A DNA stretch of 15,600 bases from an uncultured Eubacteriales bacterium (GCA_944333375.1 CALVKX010000021.1:1-15600), one strand, 5' to 3'. Shown: positions 5,977 to 14,013, counted from the stretch's first letter. Numbers and translations: made by a program. The notes: generated from the sequence alone by a model not told the origin.

Positions 5977-6879
5977 GTGACCTGGCAGGAGACCATCGCG
6001 TTTTTGGGCGGCTGCCTGCCCAGACCCGTGGGGCGGGCGCTGATGCAGCACAAGGAGGGAAGCGTGCGCGAAATCCGCGTGCGCGCGGGAAGCCGGGTGC
6101 GCATCCTTGCCGCCGGAGGCGAAACCGTATGCGCCTGCACGCCTACCCAGCCGCAGGTGGAGCAGATGGCGGAGGCGCTGTGCGAGCACGCGCTCTACGC
6201 CCGCGCCGAGGAGCAGCGGCAGGGCTTTGTCACCCTGCGCGGCGGGCACCGCATGGGCCTGTGCGGCAGGGTGGTGGCGCAGGGGCAGAGCGTGCGGGCG
6301 CTCAGGGATATCAGCTCCCTTTGCCTGCGCGTAGCGGGCCAGTGGCGCGGGGCGGCGGACGCGCTCATGCCGCATCTGTTGGACGAGCAGGGGCGGGTGC
6401 GCAGCCTGCTCATCGTAGGGCTGCCGGGCATGGGCAAGACCACGATGCTGCGCGACGCGTGCCGCCGGCTTTCGGAACAGGGCGTGCGCGTGTGCGTGGT
6501 GGACGAGCGCAGCGAGATCGCCGCCATGAGCGGCGGCATGCCCCAGCTGGACGTGGGGCCCAACACGGATGTGCTGGACGGCTGCGCCAAGGACGCGGGG
6601 CTGAGGTGGATGCTGCGGGCGATGTCGCCGCAGGCGCTGGTTACGGACGAGCTGGGCGGCTCGCTGGATGCGCAGGCCGTTCTGGAGGCGGCGCGCAGCG
6701 GCGTGAGCGTCCTGGCCACGCTCCACGGGCGGGATCTGGAGTCGGCGCTGTCGCGCGGAACGCTGTATCATCTGGCGCAGAACCGCGCCTTCGAGCGCTA
6801 TGTCCTGCTGGATGAGCGCGAGGTGGGCCGCGTGCGCGCCGTGCAGGATGCTCAGCTCCGGCCGCTGGAGGAAGCATGA
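5977..6879 (+). CDS. spoIIIAA: Stage III sporulation protein AA, ATPase
   Basis: GTG 5977 follows GGGAGGAG and gives 300 residues, close to the usual size. An N-terminal domain (about 1-130, VREIRVRAGSRVRI near 30-43) precedes a secretion-type RecA fold ATPase. The P loop is GLPGMGKTT (148-156), a Walker B-like strand is CVVDERSE (173-180), and LVTDEL lies at 221-226. SpoIIIAA is a peripheral mother-cell ATPase resembling type II/IV secretion ATPases, thought to power the SpoIIIA-SpoIIQ channel that keeps the forespore active after engulfment. Its TGA overlaps the spoIIIAB start (ATGA). Confidence 0.97.
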   Translation: MTWQETIAFLGGCLPRPVGRALMQHKEGSVREIRVRAGSRVRILAAGGETVCACTPTQPQVEQMAEALCEHALYARAEEQRQGFVTLRGGHRMGLCGRVVAQGQSVRALRDISSLCLRVAGQWRGAADALMPHLLDEQGRVRSLLIVGLPGMGKTTMLRDACRRLSEQGVRVCVVDERSEIAAMSGGMPQLDVGPNTDVLDGCAKDAGLRWMLRAMSPQALVTDELGGSLDAQAVLEAARSGVSVLATLHGRDLESALSRGTLYHLAQNRAFERYVLLDEREVGRVRAVQDAQLRPLEEA

Positions 6880-7406
6880 TGGGCGCGGCGGGCGCGCTGT
6901 GCTGCCTGCTGGCGGGCACGGCGGCGGGAAGCTGGATGCGGGAGCGCAGGCTCAGGCGGCTACGCACGCTGCGCGCGCGGCTGGACATCGTCGGAAGCCT
7001 CCGGCTGATGCTGGAGCAGGAGCGGATGGGGCTGACGGAGCTGCTGTGCGAGTGCGCGCATTATGCACCCTCGGGACCGGGCGGGGAGCAGGTGTCCAGA
7101 CGGCTGCTGTGGGTCGCCCACGCGCTGGCGCGGGAGCCGCTTTTGGGGCTGGGGGAGGCATACGCGCAGGCGTGCGCGCAGATCCCCATCCCGTGGGAGA
7201 AGCCGGAGGAGCGCGAGGCGATGCAGGGGCTGTTTTTCCAGCTCGGCAGCGGAACGGCCGCCATGCGCGCGCAGGCCGCGGCGGCCTGCCTTCGCAGGCT
7301 CAAGCCCCTGGAGGAGGAGGCGCGGCGCGAGGCGGAGGCCGGCGGCTCTCTGGCGGTGCGGCTGGGCATGCTGCTGGGGCTGATGGCGGGCATCGCGCTG
7401 TGGTAG
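6876..7406 (+). CDS. spoIIIAB: Stage III sporulation protein AB
   Basis: ATG 6876 overlaps the end of spoIIIAA by four bases, with GGAGG just before it; a second ATG follows at once. The 176-residue protein matches the SpoIIIAB layout: an N-terminal membrane helix (residues 3-18), a basic stretch, a helical GspF-like cytoplasmic domain (LDIVGSLRLMLEQERMGLTELL near 36-57) and a C-terminal membrane helix (about 158-175). It is the likely partner of the ATPase in the channel. The stop is TAG, 15 bases before spoIIIAC. Confidence 0.95.
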   Translation: MMGAAGALCCLLAGTAAGSWMRERRLRRLRTLRARLDIVGSLRLMLEQERMGLTELLCECAHYAPSGPGGEQVSRRLLWVAHALAREPLLGLGEAYAQACAQIPIPWEKPEEREAMQGLFFQLGSGTAAMRAQAAAACLRRLKPLEEEARREAEAGGSLAVRLGMLLGLMAGIALW

Positions 7407-7421
7407 CGGGAGGGAGATTGT

Positions 7422-7622
7422 ATGATCCAGGTTGATCTTCTCTTTAAGATCGCGGGGCTGGGCGTGGTGGTGGCGGTGCTGTCCCAGGTGCTCACGCGCG
7501 CCGGGCGCGAGGAGCTGGGCACGCTGGTGACGGTGGTGGGGCTGGTGATCGGGCTGTTTCTGGTCGTGGATCTGGTGGCCGATCTCTTCTCCAGCCTCAA
7601 GAGCATCTTCGCGCTCTATTAG
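7422..7622 (+). CDS. spoIIIAC: Stage III sporulation protein AC
   Basis: A small 66-residue protein with two hydrophobic segments (about 5-24 and 33-57) joined by a short polar loop (TRAGREEL), the standard form of SpoIIIAC. It starts at ATG 7422 after GGGAGGGAG. It is an integral component of the mother-cell part of the channel, with sequence similarity to SpoIIIAD. Confidence 0.95.
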   Translation: MIQVDLLFKIAGLGVVVAVLSQVLTRAGREELGTLVTVVGLVIGLFLVVDLVADLFSSLKSIFALY

Positions 7623-7625
7623 GCC

Positions 7626-8012
7626 ATGGCGTTCTGGCAGTGGATGGGGCTGGCCGTGGCCGCGGCGGTGCTGTGCATGGTGGTGCGCCAGCAGCAGCCC
7701 CAGCTGGGCGGGCTGTGCGCGGTGGCGGCGGGCGCGATGCTGCTTCTGGCCGCGCTGGAGCAGCTCTCGGACGTGCAGGACGTCTTTGCACGCCTGACCT
7801 CGCTGGCGGGGCTTGAAAAGGGGTATCTGGACACTTTGGTCAAGGTGCTGGGCGTGAGCTATGTGGCGGAGCTGGCCGCTCAGGCCTGCGAGGATCTGGG
7901 AGAGGGCGGGCTGGCCCTCAAGGTGGGGCTGGTGGGAAAGCTGTGCGTCTTTACGCTGACCGCGCCGATGCTGCTCAAACTGATGGAAATGATTCTGGAG
8001 CTGACGCCATGA
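7626..8012 (+). CDS. spoIIIAD: Stage III sporulation protein AD
   Basis: The 128-residue protein has three to four hydrophobic helices and the conserved stretch YLDTLVKVLGVSYVAELAAQ (about 61-80), typical of SpoIIIAD. The start ATG 7626 lies three bases after the spoIIIAC stop and has no clear ribosome site, so translation is probably coupled to spoIIIAC. Its TGA overlaps the next start (ATGA). Confidence 0.95.
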   Translation: MAFWQWMGLAVAAAVLCMVVRQQQPQLGGLCAVAAGAMLLLAALEQLSDVQDVFARLTSLAGLEKGYLDTLVKVLGVSYVAELAAQACEDLGEGGLALKVGLVGKLCVFTLTAPMLLKLMEMILELTP

Positions 8013-9154
8013 AAGCGAAAAACATGGGGATGGTCCTCGTGCTGTTCTCGGCGCTGCTCCTCGCCGCTCCCGCCTGCGCTCAGACGGTCGGCGAGGGGCT
8101 TGCGCAGGTGGTGGGCGAGCTGAACCTGGAGGCGCTCGAGGCGGCCGCCGGGGATGTGCCCTGGCTGGAGGGCGGTGTGGAGGAGCTGATCGGAAGGCTC
8201 GCCAGCGGGCAGGCGGTGCTCAGCGCCCAGGAGGTGCTTGCGTGGCTGATGGACGAGGCGGCTGGGGTATTTGGCCGGAGCGTCTGGCGCATCACGCGGC
8301 TGCTGGTCCCCGCGCTGCTGGTGGCGGCGGCGGAATGGATTGCCGCGCCCGGCGGGGCGGCGGGAAAGGCCGCGCGGTACGCGGGGCTGTTGATGACGAT
8401 GGCGTTTCTCATCGTGGACCTGCGCGAGCACGTGGCGCTGGCGGAGGAGACCATCGGGCGCATGTCGGAGCTGATGCAGGCGATCTTCCCGGTGATGGTC
8501 ACGCTGCTTGCCGCCGTGGGCGGCACGGCCAGCTCGGCGTTCTATCAGCCGGCCGTCATGGCCGCGGCGGGGTCGATGACCACGCTGATCCGGCATGTGA
8601 CGCTGCCCTTTGCGGTGAGCGTGGCGGTTCTGACCATGGCGGGAAGCCTGAGCGACGGCCTGCGCGTTTCCCAGATGCGGAGGCTGCTGCGGCAGGTCGC
8701 GGAATGGACGCTGGGCTTCGGCTTTACGGTTTTTATCGGGGTCATGACGGTGCAGGGCGTGAGCGCGGCCGCCGTGGACGGCGTGAGCATCCGCACGGCC
8801 AAGTACGCCATGGACAATTTCATCCCCATCGTGGGCGGGATGTTTGCCGATACGGTGGATACGCTGGTGGGCTGCTCGCTCATCGTGCAAAACGCCGTGG
8901 GCGCGCTGGGGCTGATGCTGCTCGTCGGCGCGCTGGCCCTGCCGCTTGTGCGCACGGCGCTGACGATGTTTCTCTATCGCGCGGCCTCGGCCTTTTTGCA
9001 GCCCATCGGGGAGAGCCCCCTGTCGCGCGGCATGGGGGACTACGCGGAGGTGTTTTCGCTGCTGTTCATCATCCAGCTCAGCGTGGGCGCGATGTTCCTG
9101 CTGCTGGTGGCGCAGCTCATTACGGTGGCGAACCTGACGGTGATGTTGAGGTGA
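8009..9154 (+). CDS. spoIIIAE: Stage III sporulation protein AE
   Basis: ATG 8009 (ATGA overlap with spoIIIAD) gives 381 residues, the normal size. There is a cleavable-looking signal peptide (about 1-24, ending PACA), a polar region with amphipathic helices (about 25-100), then six to seven membrane spans. Conserved stretches include FQP-like AFYQPAVMAAAG, KYAMDNFIPIVGGMFADTVD (about 262-281) and GDYAEVFSLLFI. It is the largest membrane component of the channel. A longer in-frame upstream extension overlaps spoIIIAD and is not credible. Confidence 0.96.
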   Translation: MKAKNMGMVLVLFSALLLAAPACAQTVGEGLAQVVGELNLEALEAAAGDVPWLEGGVEELIGRLASGQAVLSAQEVLAWLMDEAAGVFGRSVWRITRLLVPALLVAAAEWIAAPGGAAGKAARYAGLLMTMAFLIVDLREHVALAEETIGRMSELMQAIFPVMVTLLAAVGGTASSAFYQPAVMAAAGSMTTLIRHVTLPFAVSVAVLTMAGSLSDGLRVSQMRRLLRQVAEWTLGFGFTVFIGVMTVQGVSAAAVDGVSIRTAKYAMDNFIPIVGGMFADTVDTLVGCSLIVQNAVGALGLMLLVGALALPLVRTALTMFLYRAASAFLQPIGESPLSRGMGDYAEVFSLLFIIQLSVGAMFLLLVAQLITVANLTVMLR

Positions 9155-9158
9155 GGCA

Positions 9159-9629
9159 ATGGAGGCGTTTGTCAGGCAGCTTGCGGCGCTGTCGGTGCTG
9201 TGGTCGCTCTCGGAGCTGCTTTTGCCCGAGGGGCGGCATCAGAAGATGGCGCGCATGACGGTCAGCGCCTTGATTATGGCGGCGCTGATCTCGGGGCTGG
9301 GCAGCCTTATGGACGTGCGGGTGGAAGGGACGCTTCCCGCGGCCGCGCTGGGCGCGGTCAGCGAGGAGAGCTACGCGCGCACGGCGCTGCGGGCGGCGGC
9401 CAATCAGGCGGAAGCCCTGTGCGTGCGCCTGGCCCGGCGCGCGGGGTATGAGGCACGGGCCGCGGTGTATCTGACGCGGGAGGGCGCGGTGGATCATATC
9501 GACCTGGCGCTGGAGGCCGGGGATGCGCCGCTGCTGGACGCGCAGGAGCTGGCCGCGGCCATCGCCGGACAGCTTTCCGTCCCGCCGGAGAGGGTGCGCT
9601 TGAGCGAAAGCGGGGCGAGCGTGCCATGA
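9159..9629 (+). CDS. spoIIIAF: Stage III sporulation protein AF
   Basis: ATG 9159 follows GAGGTGAGG, four bases after spoIIIAE. The 156-residue product has two N-terminal membrane helices (about 7-22 and 33-50) followed by a soluble domain (about 70-150). The spacing and the LPEGRHQKMARMTVSALIMA segment fit SpoIIIAF, whose soluble part adopts a ring-building-like fold in Bacillus. Its stop overlaps the spoIIIAG start by four bases. Confidence 0.93.
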   Translation: MEAFVRQLAALSVLWSLSELLLPEGRHQKMARMTVSALIMAALISGLGSLMDVRVEGTLPAAALGAVSEESYARTALRAAANQAEALCVRLARRAGYEARAAVYLTREGAVDHIDLALEAGDAPLLDAQELAAAIAGQLSVPPERVRLSESGASVP

Positions 9630-9970
9630 ACCTCAGGCGTTTGACGGATACAAAGGCGCTGCCATGGATGGCGGCGGCGCTTGCGGCGCTGCTGGCGCTG
9701 CTGCTGGCCGGAGGCGGCGGGGAGGGAACGGCGGGCAGCCAGGAGGAACGGCGCATCGCGGAGGTGCTGGGCGCGATCGCGGGCGCGGGCAAAGTCGAGG
9801 TGGCGCTGTTTTACGGCGGCGAGACCGACGGCCCCACGGGCGCGGTGGTCGTGGCGCAGGGCGCGGACGACCTGACGGTGCGGCTGTCGCTGGCGCGGGC
9901 GGCGCGGACGCTGCTGGGCCTGCCCGAAAGCGCGGTGGACGTATTTGTGATGGAGGAGGAGAGCCGATGA
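9626..9970 (+). CDS. spoIIIAG: Stage III sporulation protein AG, unusually short
   Basis: ATG 9626 (ATGA overlap with spoIIIAF) gives only 114 residues; the Bacillus protein is about 229. It has one membrane helix (about 13-29) and a minimal ring-building motif: EERRIAEVLGAIAGAGKVEVALFY (about 40-63) and AVVVAQGADDLTVRLSLARAARTLLGL (73-99). In Bacillus a long insertion (the beta-triangle that builds the ring's beta-barrel) lies between these two parts. Here only about ten residues (GGETDGPTG) link them. Position in the operon and the VVVAQGAD signature make the identity safe. Confidence 0.92.
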   Translation: MNLRRLTDTKALPWMAAALAALLALLLAGGGGEGTAGSQEERRIAEVLGAIAGAGKVEVALFYGGETDGPTGAVVVAQGADDLTVRLSLARAARTLLGLPESAVDVFVMEEESR

Positions 9971-10500
9971 ACGCAAAAAAAACGCCCCCTGAGGGGCGCA
10001 GGAAGGGCCGGGGCCGCACATGGGCGCGGCGGGGATTGCTGGCCGTGCTGGCGGCGGCCGCAGCGGTGATGGCATGGGGCCGCTTTTTTGCGCCCGAGCC
10101 GCCCGCGCAGGCGCCCCGGCCCTCCGTGACCGCGTCCCGGACGCCCGCGCCGCAGGCCGCGCAGGAGCGCAGCGCGCGGGAAGCGGCCTACGACAAGGAC
10201 GTGGCGGCGCTAAACGCGCTTTTGGACAGCGACGCGGCGGACGCGGACACCCGCGCCCAGGCCGCCAGACAGCTTGAGCGCCTCATCGCCGACCACCAGA
10301 GCGAGCTGGGGCTGGAGGAGGCGCTCAACGAGGCAGGCTTTGCGCCCTGCCTGGTGCTTTTGCAAAACGGCGCGCTTACAGTGGTCGTCCCCTCGGCGGA
10401 GATGACGGGCGAAACGGGCGCCGCCATTGTGGCCCTGTGCACGGCGCACACCGACATCGGGGCCGAGAACATCCGCATCATGGCGCGGCAGGAGCTCTGA
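9967..10500 (+). CDS. spoIIIAH: Stage III sporulation protein AH
   Basis: ATG 9967 overlaps the spoIIIAG stop (ATGA) and follows GGAGGAGGAG. The 177-residue protein has a basic N-terminus, one membrane helix (about 22-37), a proline/alanine-rich linker (42-66) and the C-terminal YscJ/FliF-like ring-building domain (about 67-177), with CLVLLQNGALTVVVPSAEMT near 127-146. SpoIIIAH crosses the mother-cell membrane and binds forespore SpoIIQ. It is the last gene of the operon. Its last 23 bases overlap the end of a convergent gene on the other strand. Confidence 0.95.
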   Translation: MNAKKTPPEGRRKGRGRTWARRGLLAVLAAAAAVMAWGRFFAPEPPAQAPRPSVTASRTPAPQAAQERSAREAAYDKDVAALNALLDSDAADADTRAQAARQLERLIADHQSELGLEEALNEAGFAPCLVLLQNGALTVVVPSAEMTGETGAAIVALCTAHTDIGAENIRIMARQEL

Positions 10501-12043
10501 CCGGCCGCCGCCAGGACAGGGCGCATGCGCACAGGGGCGCCATCATGGGCAGGTAGACCACCAGATACTGCGACTTTCCCTCAAAGAGCAGGTGGTAGAG
10601 AAAGCCGCCCAGCACCGCGACCATCAGCGCAAGCGGGCCATACAGGCGCGGCCATGCCCACCCGCCGCGCCGCGAAAGCCCGAGGGCGAGCCTCGCCGCG
10701 CCCAGCGCAAAGCCCAGGTAGAGCATGAGCGTGTAGCCCTCCATGTACGCCGCCAGCGCCTGCGAGCCGCCGCCCCGCAGCAGGCTTTCCACCGCGGCGG
10801 GCACCGTGCTTTCGCTGGGCATGGTGCGGTTGACCAGCAGCGCCTCGAAGGTGGTTTCCGCCCACTGGGAAACCATCTTCTCGTGATAGAAGGACAGCGC
10901 ATAGCCGGGGTCTGCCGAAAATTCGGCCAGCCGCGTCGCGATGTCCCCGCGAACGAGCGCTTGGGCGGCCTCGGGGTCCATGTCCGCGCGCTCCATCACC
11001 GAGAGGGAATAGCGGTTATACCACCCGGGGGCCAGCGGCCCCTCCTGCATGCCCATCGCAAGCCAGGTGGTCTGCGGGGCGCCCTGCCCTATGGCAAAGC
11101 CCGTGCGCGCCTCCAAAACCAGGCCCGCCAGACGGCTTGCCGCCACGGGCGCGGCCAGCAGGCCCGCGCACACGAGCAGCGCCGAAAAGCGCCGGGAACC
11201 CAGCGCGTAGAGCGCCGTCACCAGCGCGGCCGCCAGCGCCAGGATGAGGTAGTTTGGCTTGAGCGCCACGGACAGCGCCATGAGCGCCAGCGCCGGGACC
11301 AGCCACCACCCGCGCCCGCCGCCGATCCAGCGCACGAGGCATGCCAGCGCCCACAGCCCCAGGCACAGGCCCGGCAGGTTGCCGTAGAGAAAAGTGGTAT
11401 AGCAGACCGGCTGAACGCACAGCGCAAGGAGCAGCGTGGTGAGAATCTGCACCCGGCGCTCGTGCAGGCAGCGCCACGTGAGGTCCAGCACCGCCCCGCA
11501 GGCGGCGGTCAGAAACGCGGCGTTCAAAAGGCCCTGGGGCACATAGCTGTAGCGGCCAAAGAGCCGCTGGAGGACCTCGGAGTATTGCAGATAGCCGGCC
11601 TGAAAGGCGTTGGTGCGCAGGTAGAGCTCCTGGCGCCACAGTTCCGAGGTATCGCCCCTGGCCAGCCCCGCGGCGCTGTAATAGAGGATGCCCGTGTCGT
11701 TGATGGGCACGGCGCGCATCACAAGCACCCACGCCGCGCCCAGCACAAACGTCAGCCCCAGCGACGCGGCCGTCAGCCACCCCAGACGGATGCGTCCTTC
11801 AAAGCGCAGGGCGAGGCGGAAAAGCACCAGCCAGCCGGCCAGCATCGCCAGGTTGACCGCCACGCTGTCCCGGACGTGAAGCACATGCTCGCTGATCTCC
11901 CCCGCGGGATCAAAGACGCTGGTGCGCAGCAGGGAATAGCCGAAAAGGTAGGCAAACATCAATGCCAGCAGCGCCGCCACGGCGCAGAAGGCCGCGCGGT
12001 CCAGGCGCGTGAGACACGGCGGGGTCAGCTTTCGCTGTTCCAT
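10478..12043 (-). CDS. Polytopic membrane protein, GT39/PMT-like (GT-C) glycosyltransferase candidate
   Basis: Start ATG 12043 is chosen because GGGAGG lies 10 bases before it and the frame before it is antisense-like noise over the neighbouring gene. The 521-residue product has roughly ten or more hydrophobic spans. An early loop holds an acidic motif (PINDTGILYYSAAGLARGD, about 113-131), as in GT-C enzymes where an Asp in the first outer loop is catalytic. A C-terminal segment (FLYHLLFEGKSQYLVVYLP, about 480-498) resembles the end of bacterial GT39-like proteins. Such enzymes move sugars from polyprenyl-phosphate carriers to surface polymers or proteins. The gene overlaps the upstream DUF6056-like gene by 19 bases, so translation is likely coupled. 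Acceptor and donor are unknown. Confidence 0.75.
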   Translation of the reverse strand: MEQRKLTPPCLTRLDRAAFCAVAALLALMFAYLFGYSLLRTSVFDPAGEISEHVLHVRDSVAVNLAMLAGWLVLFRLALRFEGRIRLGWLTAASLGLTFVLGAAWVLVMRAVPINDTGILYYSAAGLARGDTSELWRQELYLRTNAFQAGYLQYSEVLQRLFGRYSYVPQGLLNAAFLTAACGAVLDLTWRCLHERRVQILTTLLLALCVQPVCYTTFLYGNLPGLCLGLWALACLVRWIGGGRGWWLVPALALMALSVALKPNYLILALAAALVTALYALGSRRFSALLVCAGLLAAPVAASRLAGLVLEARTGFAIGQGAPQTTWLAMGMQEGPLAPGWYNRYSLSVMERADMDPEAAQALVRGDIATRLAEFSADPGYALSFYHEKMVSQWAETTFEALLVNRTMPSESTVPAAVESLLRGGGSQALAAYMEGYTLMLYLGFALGAARLALGLSRRGGWAWPRLYGPLALMVAVLGGFLYHLLFEGKSQYLVVYLPMMAPLCACALSWRRPVRAPAAP

Positions 12044-13596
12044 GCGTCCAAGGCCTCCCATTCCTCCTGCGGGATCTCTCCCGCGCCATAGCGCTCCGCC
12101 AGCCGCTGCATGGCGAAAAACCGGTGCATCTCGCCCGGCAGGGCGGTTTGGCTCTGATAGGGCAGCATGTCCAGGGGGAAGATCGCGGGCTGCGCGCTGA
12201 GCGGCTGCACGGCCGCCTGGGCCTCCAAGATCGAGTCCGCCTCCGCCAGCGCGTTTTCCCGCGCAAGCATCTCCGTGTGGTAGCGCGCGGCCTCGCCCGT
12301 AACCAGGCTGTAGCAGGCGCCCAGGGTGGGCGTGGCCAGCACGGCGCCGGTGGCGAACAGGCCCCAGGCCAGCAGCCCGGCGCACAGGCACAGCTGCCAG
12401 CAGCGCACCCCCTCCGGCAGGGGGGAGGCGGCACGGCGCTGGGCAAACCAGCCCAGCCAGTAGATCAGGTTGAGCAGCGCCAGCACTGCGTAGAGCAGGT
12501 ACAGGCTGCCCAGGATGCGGTCCAGGCGGTAGCTGTCCACGCCGGTGGCGAAGATGGGCGGCACGAAGCCCGCGGCCAGCACGCCCAAGCTGAACAGGCT
12601 CACCCACCCCGGCCTGCGGAAGCGCAGGGGGCTGTTTTTCAGCGGCGTCCACAGAAGCGCCGCCAGCACCAGCGCAAGCCCCGGAAGCTGCGGTCCGAAC
12701 CATTCGCCCGTGCAGCGCAGACACTCCGCCAGGCTGTGGATGATGGCCGCGGCGGGGGCGAGGCTTTCGCCCACCCGCTCCTGCCGCACGGCGTTGCCCG
12801 GCGCGAGCACCACGACGATCAGCGACGCCGTCACGCCCAGGAAGGCCAGCAGGCTGGCCGTGCGGGCGGGGGAGCGGCGAAGGAGGCACCAGGCCGCCGC
12901 CAGCGCCAGACCCACCGCGCCGCTGAGCGCCAGCGGGTAGGGCAGGCCGCCCAGCGCCACGGCGCAGAAGACAACCGCGGCACAGCGCCAGGCGCGGCAC
13001 AGGGGCCGGCAGGGCTGGAAGTGAAGCCGGAGAAGAAGCCCGATGAGCGGCATCCCCACCACCAGGCTCATGGTATATTGGATGGCGGACTGCCAGTAAA
13101 CCAGCTCCCGGATACCGGGCACGTACTGCAAAAGCAGCGTCATCAGCGCGGCATAGAACACCGCGCAGACGCACAGGTCCCCTTTGAACACACATCGGGT
13201 GAGCTGCCGCGACAGATACCAGGCCGACAGCGCCAGCAGCGTCAGCGTCAGAAACGGCGCCAGCCAGAACAGCCGCATGGAAAAGGCCATGGGCTGAAAG
13301 GCGCAGACAAACATGGCCACATACGTCCCCTGCCAGGTCTGATAGTCGTACATGGCCTGCTCCCATGCACCTTGCAGCGCCGCCCGGAAACTGCCGGTTT
13401 CGGCCCAGGCCTCCGCGGCCAGACGGACGCAGGGAAAGTCGTCATGGGTGGGGTAGGCATAAAACGACATGGCCAGAAGCGGCGCCAGCATCACCGCCAC
13501 CCAGATCAGGGAAAGCACGGTGAGCGTGCGCCGCGCAGGCCGTGCGCGCAAAAGGGCGTTTAGCCCCTGCGCGGCGCGGGAAAAAGCGCTTGTCAT
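12025..13596 (-). CDS. Polytopic membrane protein, DUF6056-like, possible GT-C glycosyltransferase
   Basis: ATG 13596 follows GGGAGGAGG at 7 bases. The 523-residue product has an N-terminal membrane helix (about 25-45) followed at once by a short outer loop with SFYAYPTHDDF (44-54), then about ten further spans and a soluble C-terminal tail (about 440-523). The HDDF loop after the first helix is typical of DUF6056 and related O-antigen/teichoic-acid glycosylation proteins. It corresponds to the Asp motif of GT-C glycosyltransferases. I infer a role in transferring a lipid-linked sugar to a cell surface glycan together with the coupled GT39-like protein. The function is not proven for the family. 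Confidence 0.72.
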   Translation of the reverse strand: MTSAFSRAAQGLNALLRARPARRTLTVLSLIWVAVMLAPLLAMSFYAYPTHDDFPCVRLAAEAWAETGSFRAALQGAWEQAMYDYQTWQGTYVAMFVCAFQPMAFSMRLFWLAPFLTLTLLALSAWYLSRQLTRCVFKGDLCVCAVFYAALMTLLLQYVPGIRELVYWQSAIQYTMSLVVGMPLIGLLLRLHFQPCRPLCRAWRCAAVVFCAVALGGLPYPLALSGAVGLALAAAWCLLRRSPARTASLLAFLGVTASLIVVVLAPGNAVRQERVGESLAPAAAIIHSLAECLRCTGEWFGPQLPGLALVLAALLWTPLKNSPLRFRRPGWVSLFSLGVLAAGFVPPIFATGVDSYRLDRILGSLYLLYAVLALLNLIYWLGWFAQRRAASPLPEGVRCWQLCLCAGLLAWGLFATGAVLATPTLGACYSLVTGEAARYHTEMLARENALAEADSILEAQAAVQPLSAQPAIFPLDMLPYQSQTALPGEMHRFFAMQRLAERYGAGEIPQEEWEALDAWNSES

Positions 13597-13616
13597 CCAA
13601 AACCTCCTCCCGGGCC

Positions 13617-13988
13617 TTAAGCCTGGGGAAGCTTGGCCGCAGCGGCATTTTCAAGGGCTTCCTGCTTTTCTTTCTGGCGCTTCTCCTCTACGTCGATCTC
13701 CCAGTGCAAAAGCAGCGTCAGCATGCTTCGCAGCAAAATGATCGCCGCCAGCGTGCCCAGCTCGGTCCAGCCGCTGACGATGACGGAGCGCAGCACCTCG
13801 CTGCCGATTTTGAATTCCAGCCCCAGCATGATCCCCTGCGCCAGCTGGATGCGCGTGCTTTCATGCTTTTGGACAAAGCCGATAAATCCCCTGACCATGC
13901 TGATGACGATGACGGCGATGCCGGCCAGTTCGATGAGCAGGATACACAGACGTACCATCGTGTCAAAACTGAGTTCAATAGCTTCCAT
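13617..13988 (-). CDS. DUF1622 family membrane protein
   Basis: ATG 13988 follows AAAGGAGG at 7 bases; an upstream in-frame ATG (14024) lacks a site. The 123-residue product has two or three membrane helices (about 12-37, 66-96) and the family core LGLEFKIGSEVLRSVIVSGWTELGTLAAIILLR (about 55-87, split here only by position). A charged tail rich in Lys, Glu and Ala follows. DUF1622 has no established function. It is first in the operon with the two GT-C-like genes, 20 bases before the DUF6056-like gene. Confidence 0.85.
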   Translation of the reverse strand: MEAIELSFDTMVRLCILLIELAGIAVIVISMVRGFIGFVQKHESTRIQLAQGIMLGLEFKIGSEVLRSVIVSGWTELGTLAAIILLRSMLTLLLHWEIDVEEKRQKEKQEALENAAAAKLPQA

Positions 13989-14013
13989 GTGGCAGCCTCC
14001 TTTGTGGGTGTGG

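Noticed and set aside
5173..6771. A 532-codon open frame on the minus strand opposite the transpeptidase and spoIIIAA
   Set aside because: Arg/Ala/His-rich mirror of real genes, with no recognisable domain.
10427..12091. A 554-codon open frame on the plus strand opposite the GT39-like gene (and a similar one at 12124-13563)
   Set aside because: Gln/Arg/Ala-rich composition typical of the complement of hydrophobic membrane protein genes; no motif and no ribosome site.
10478..13366. A single 962-codon open frame on the minus strand
   Set aside because: Its first part (12044-13366) is out of frame with the clearly real DUF6056-like gene on the same strand and reads as low-complexity Gly/Ala/Arg sequence. 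Only the part from ATG 12043 is protein-like.
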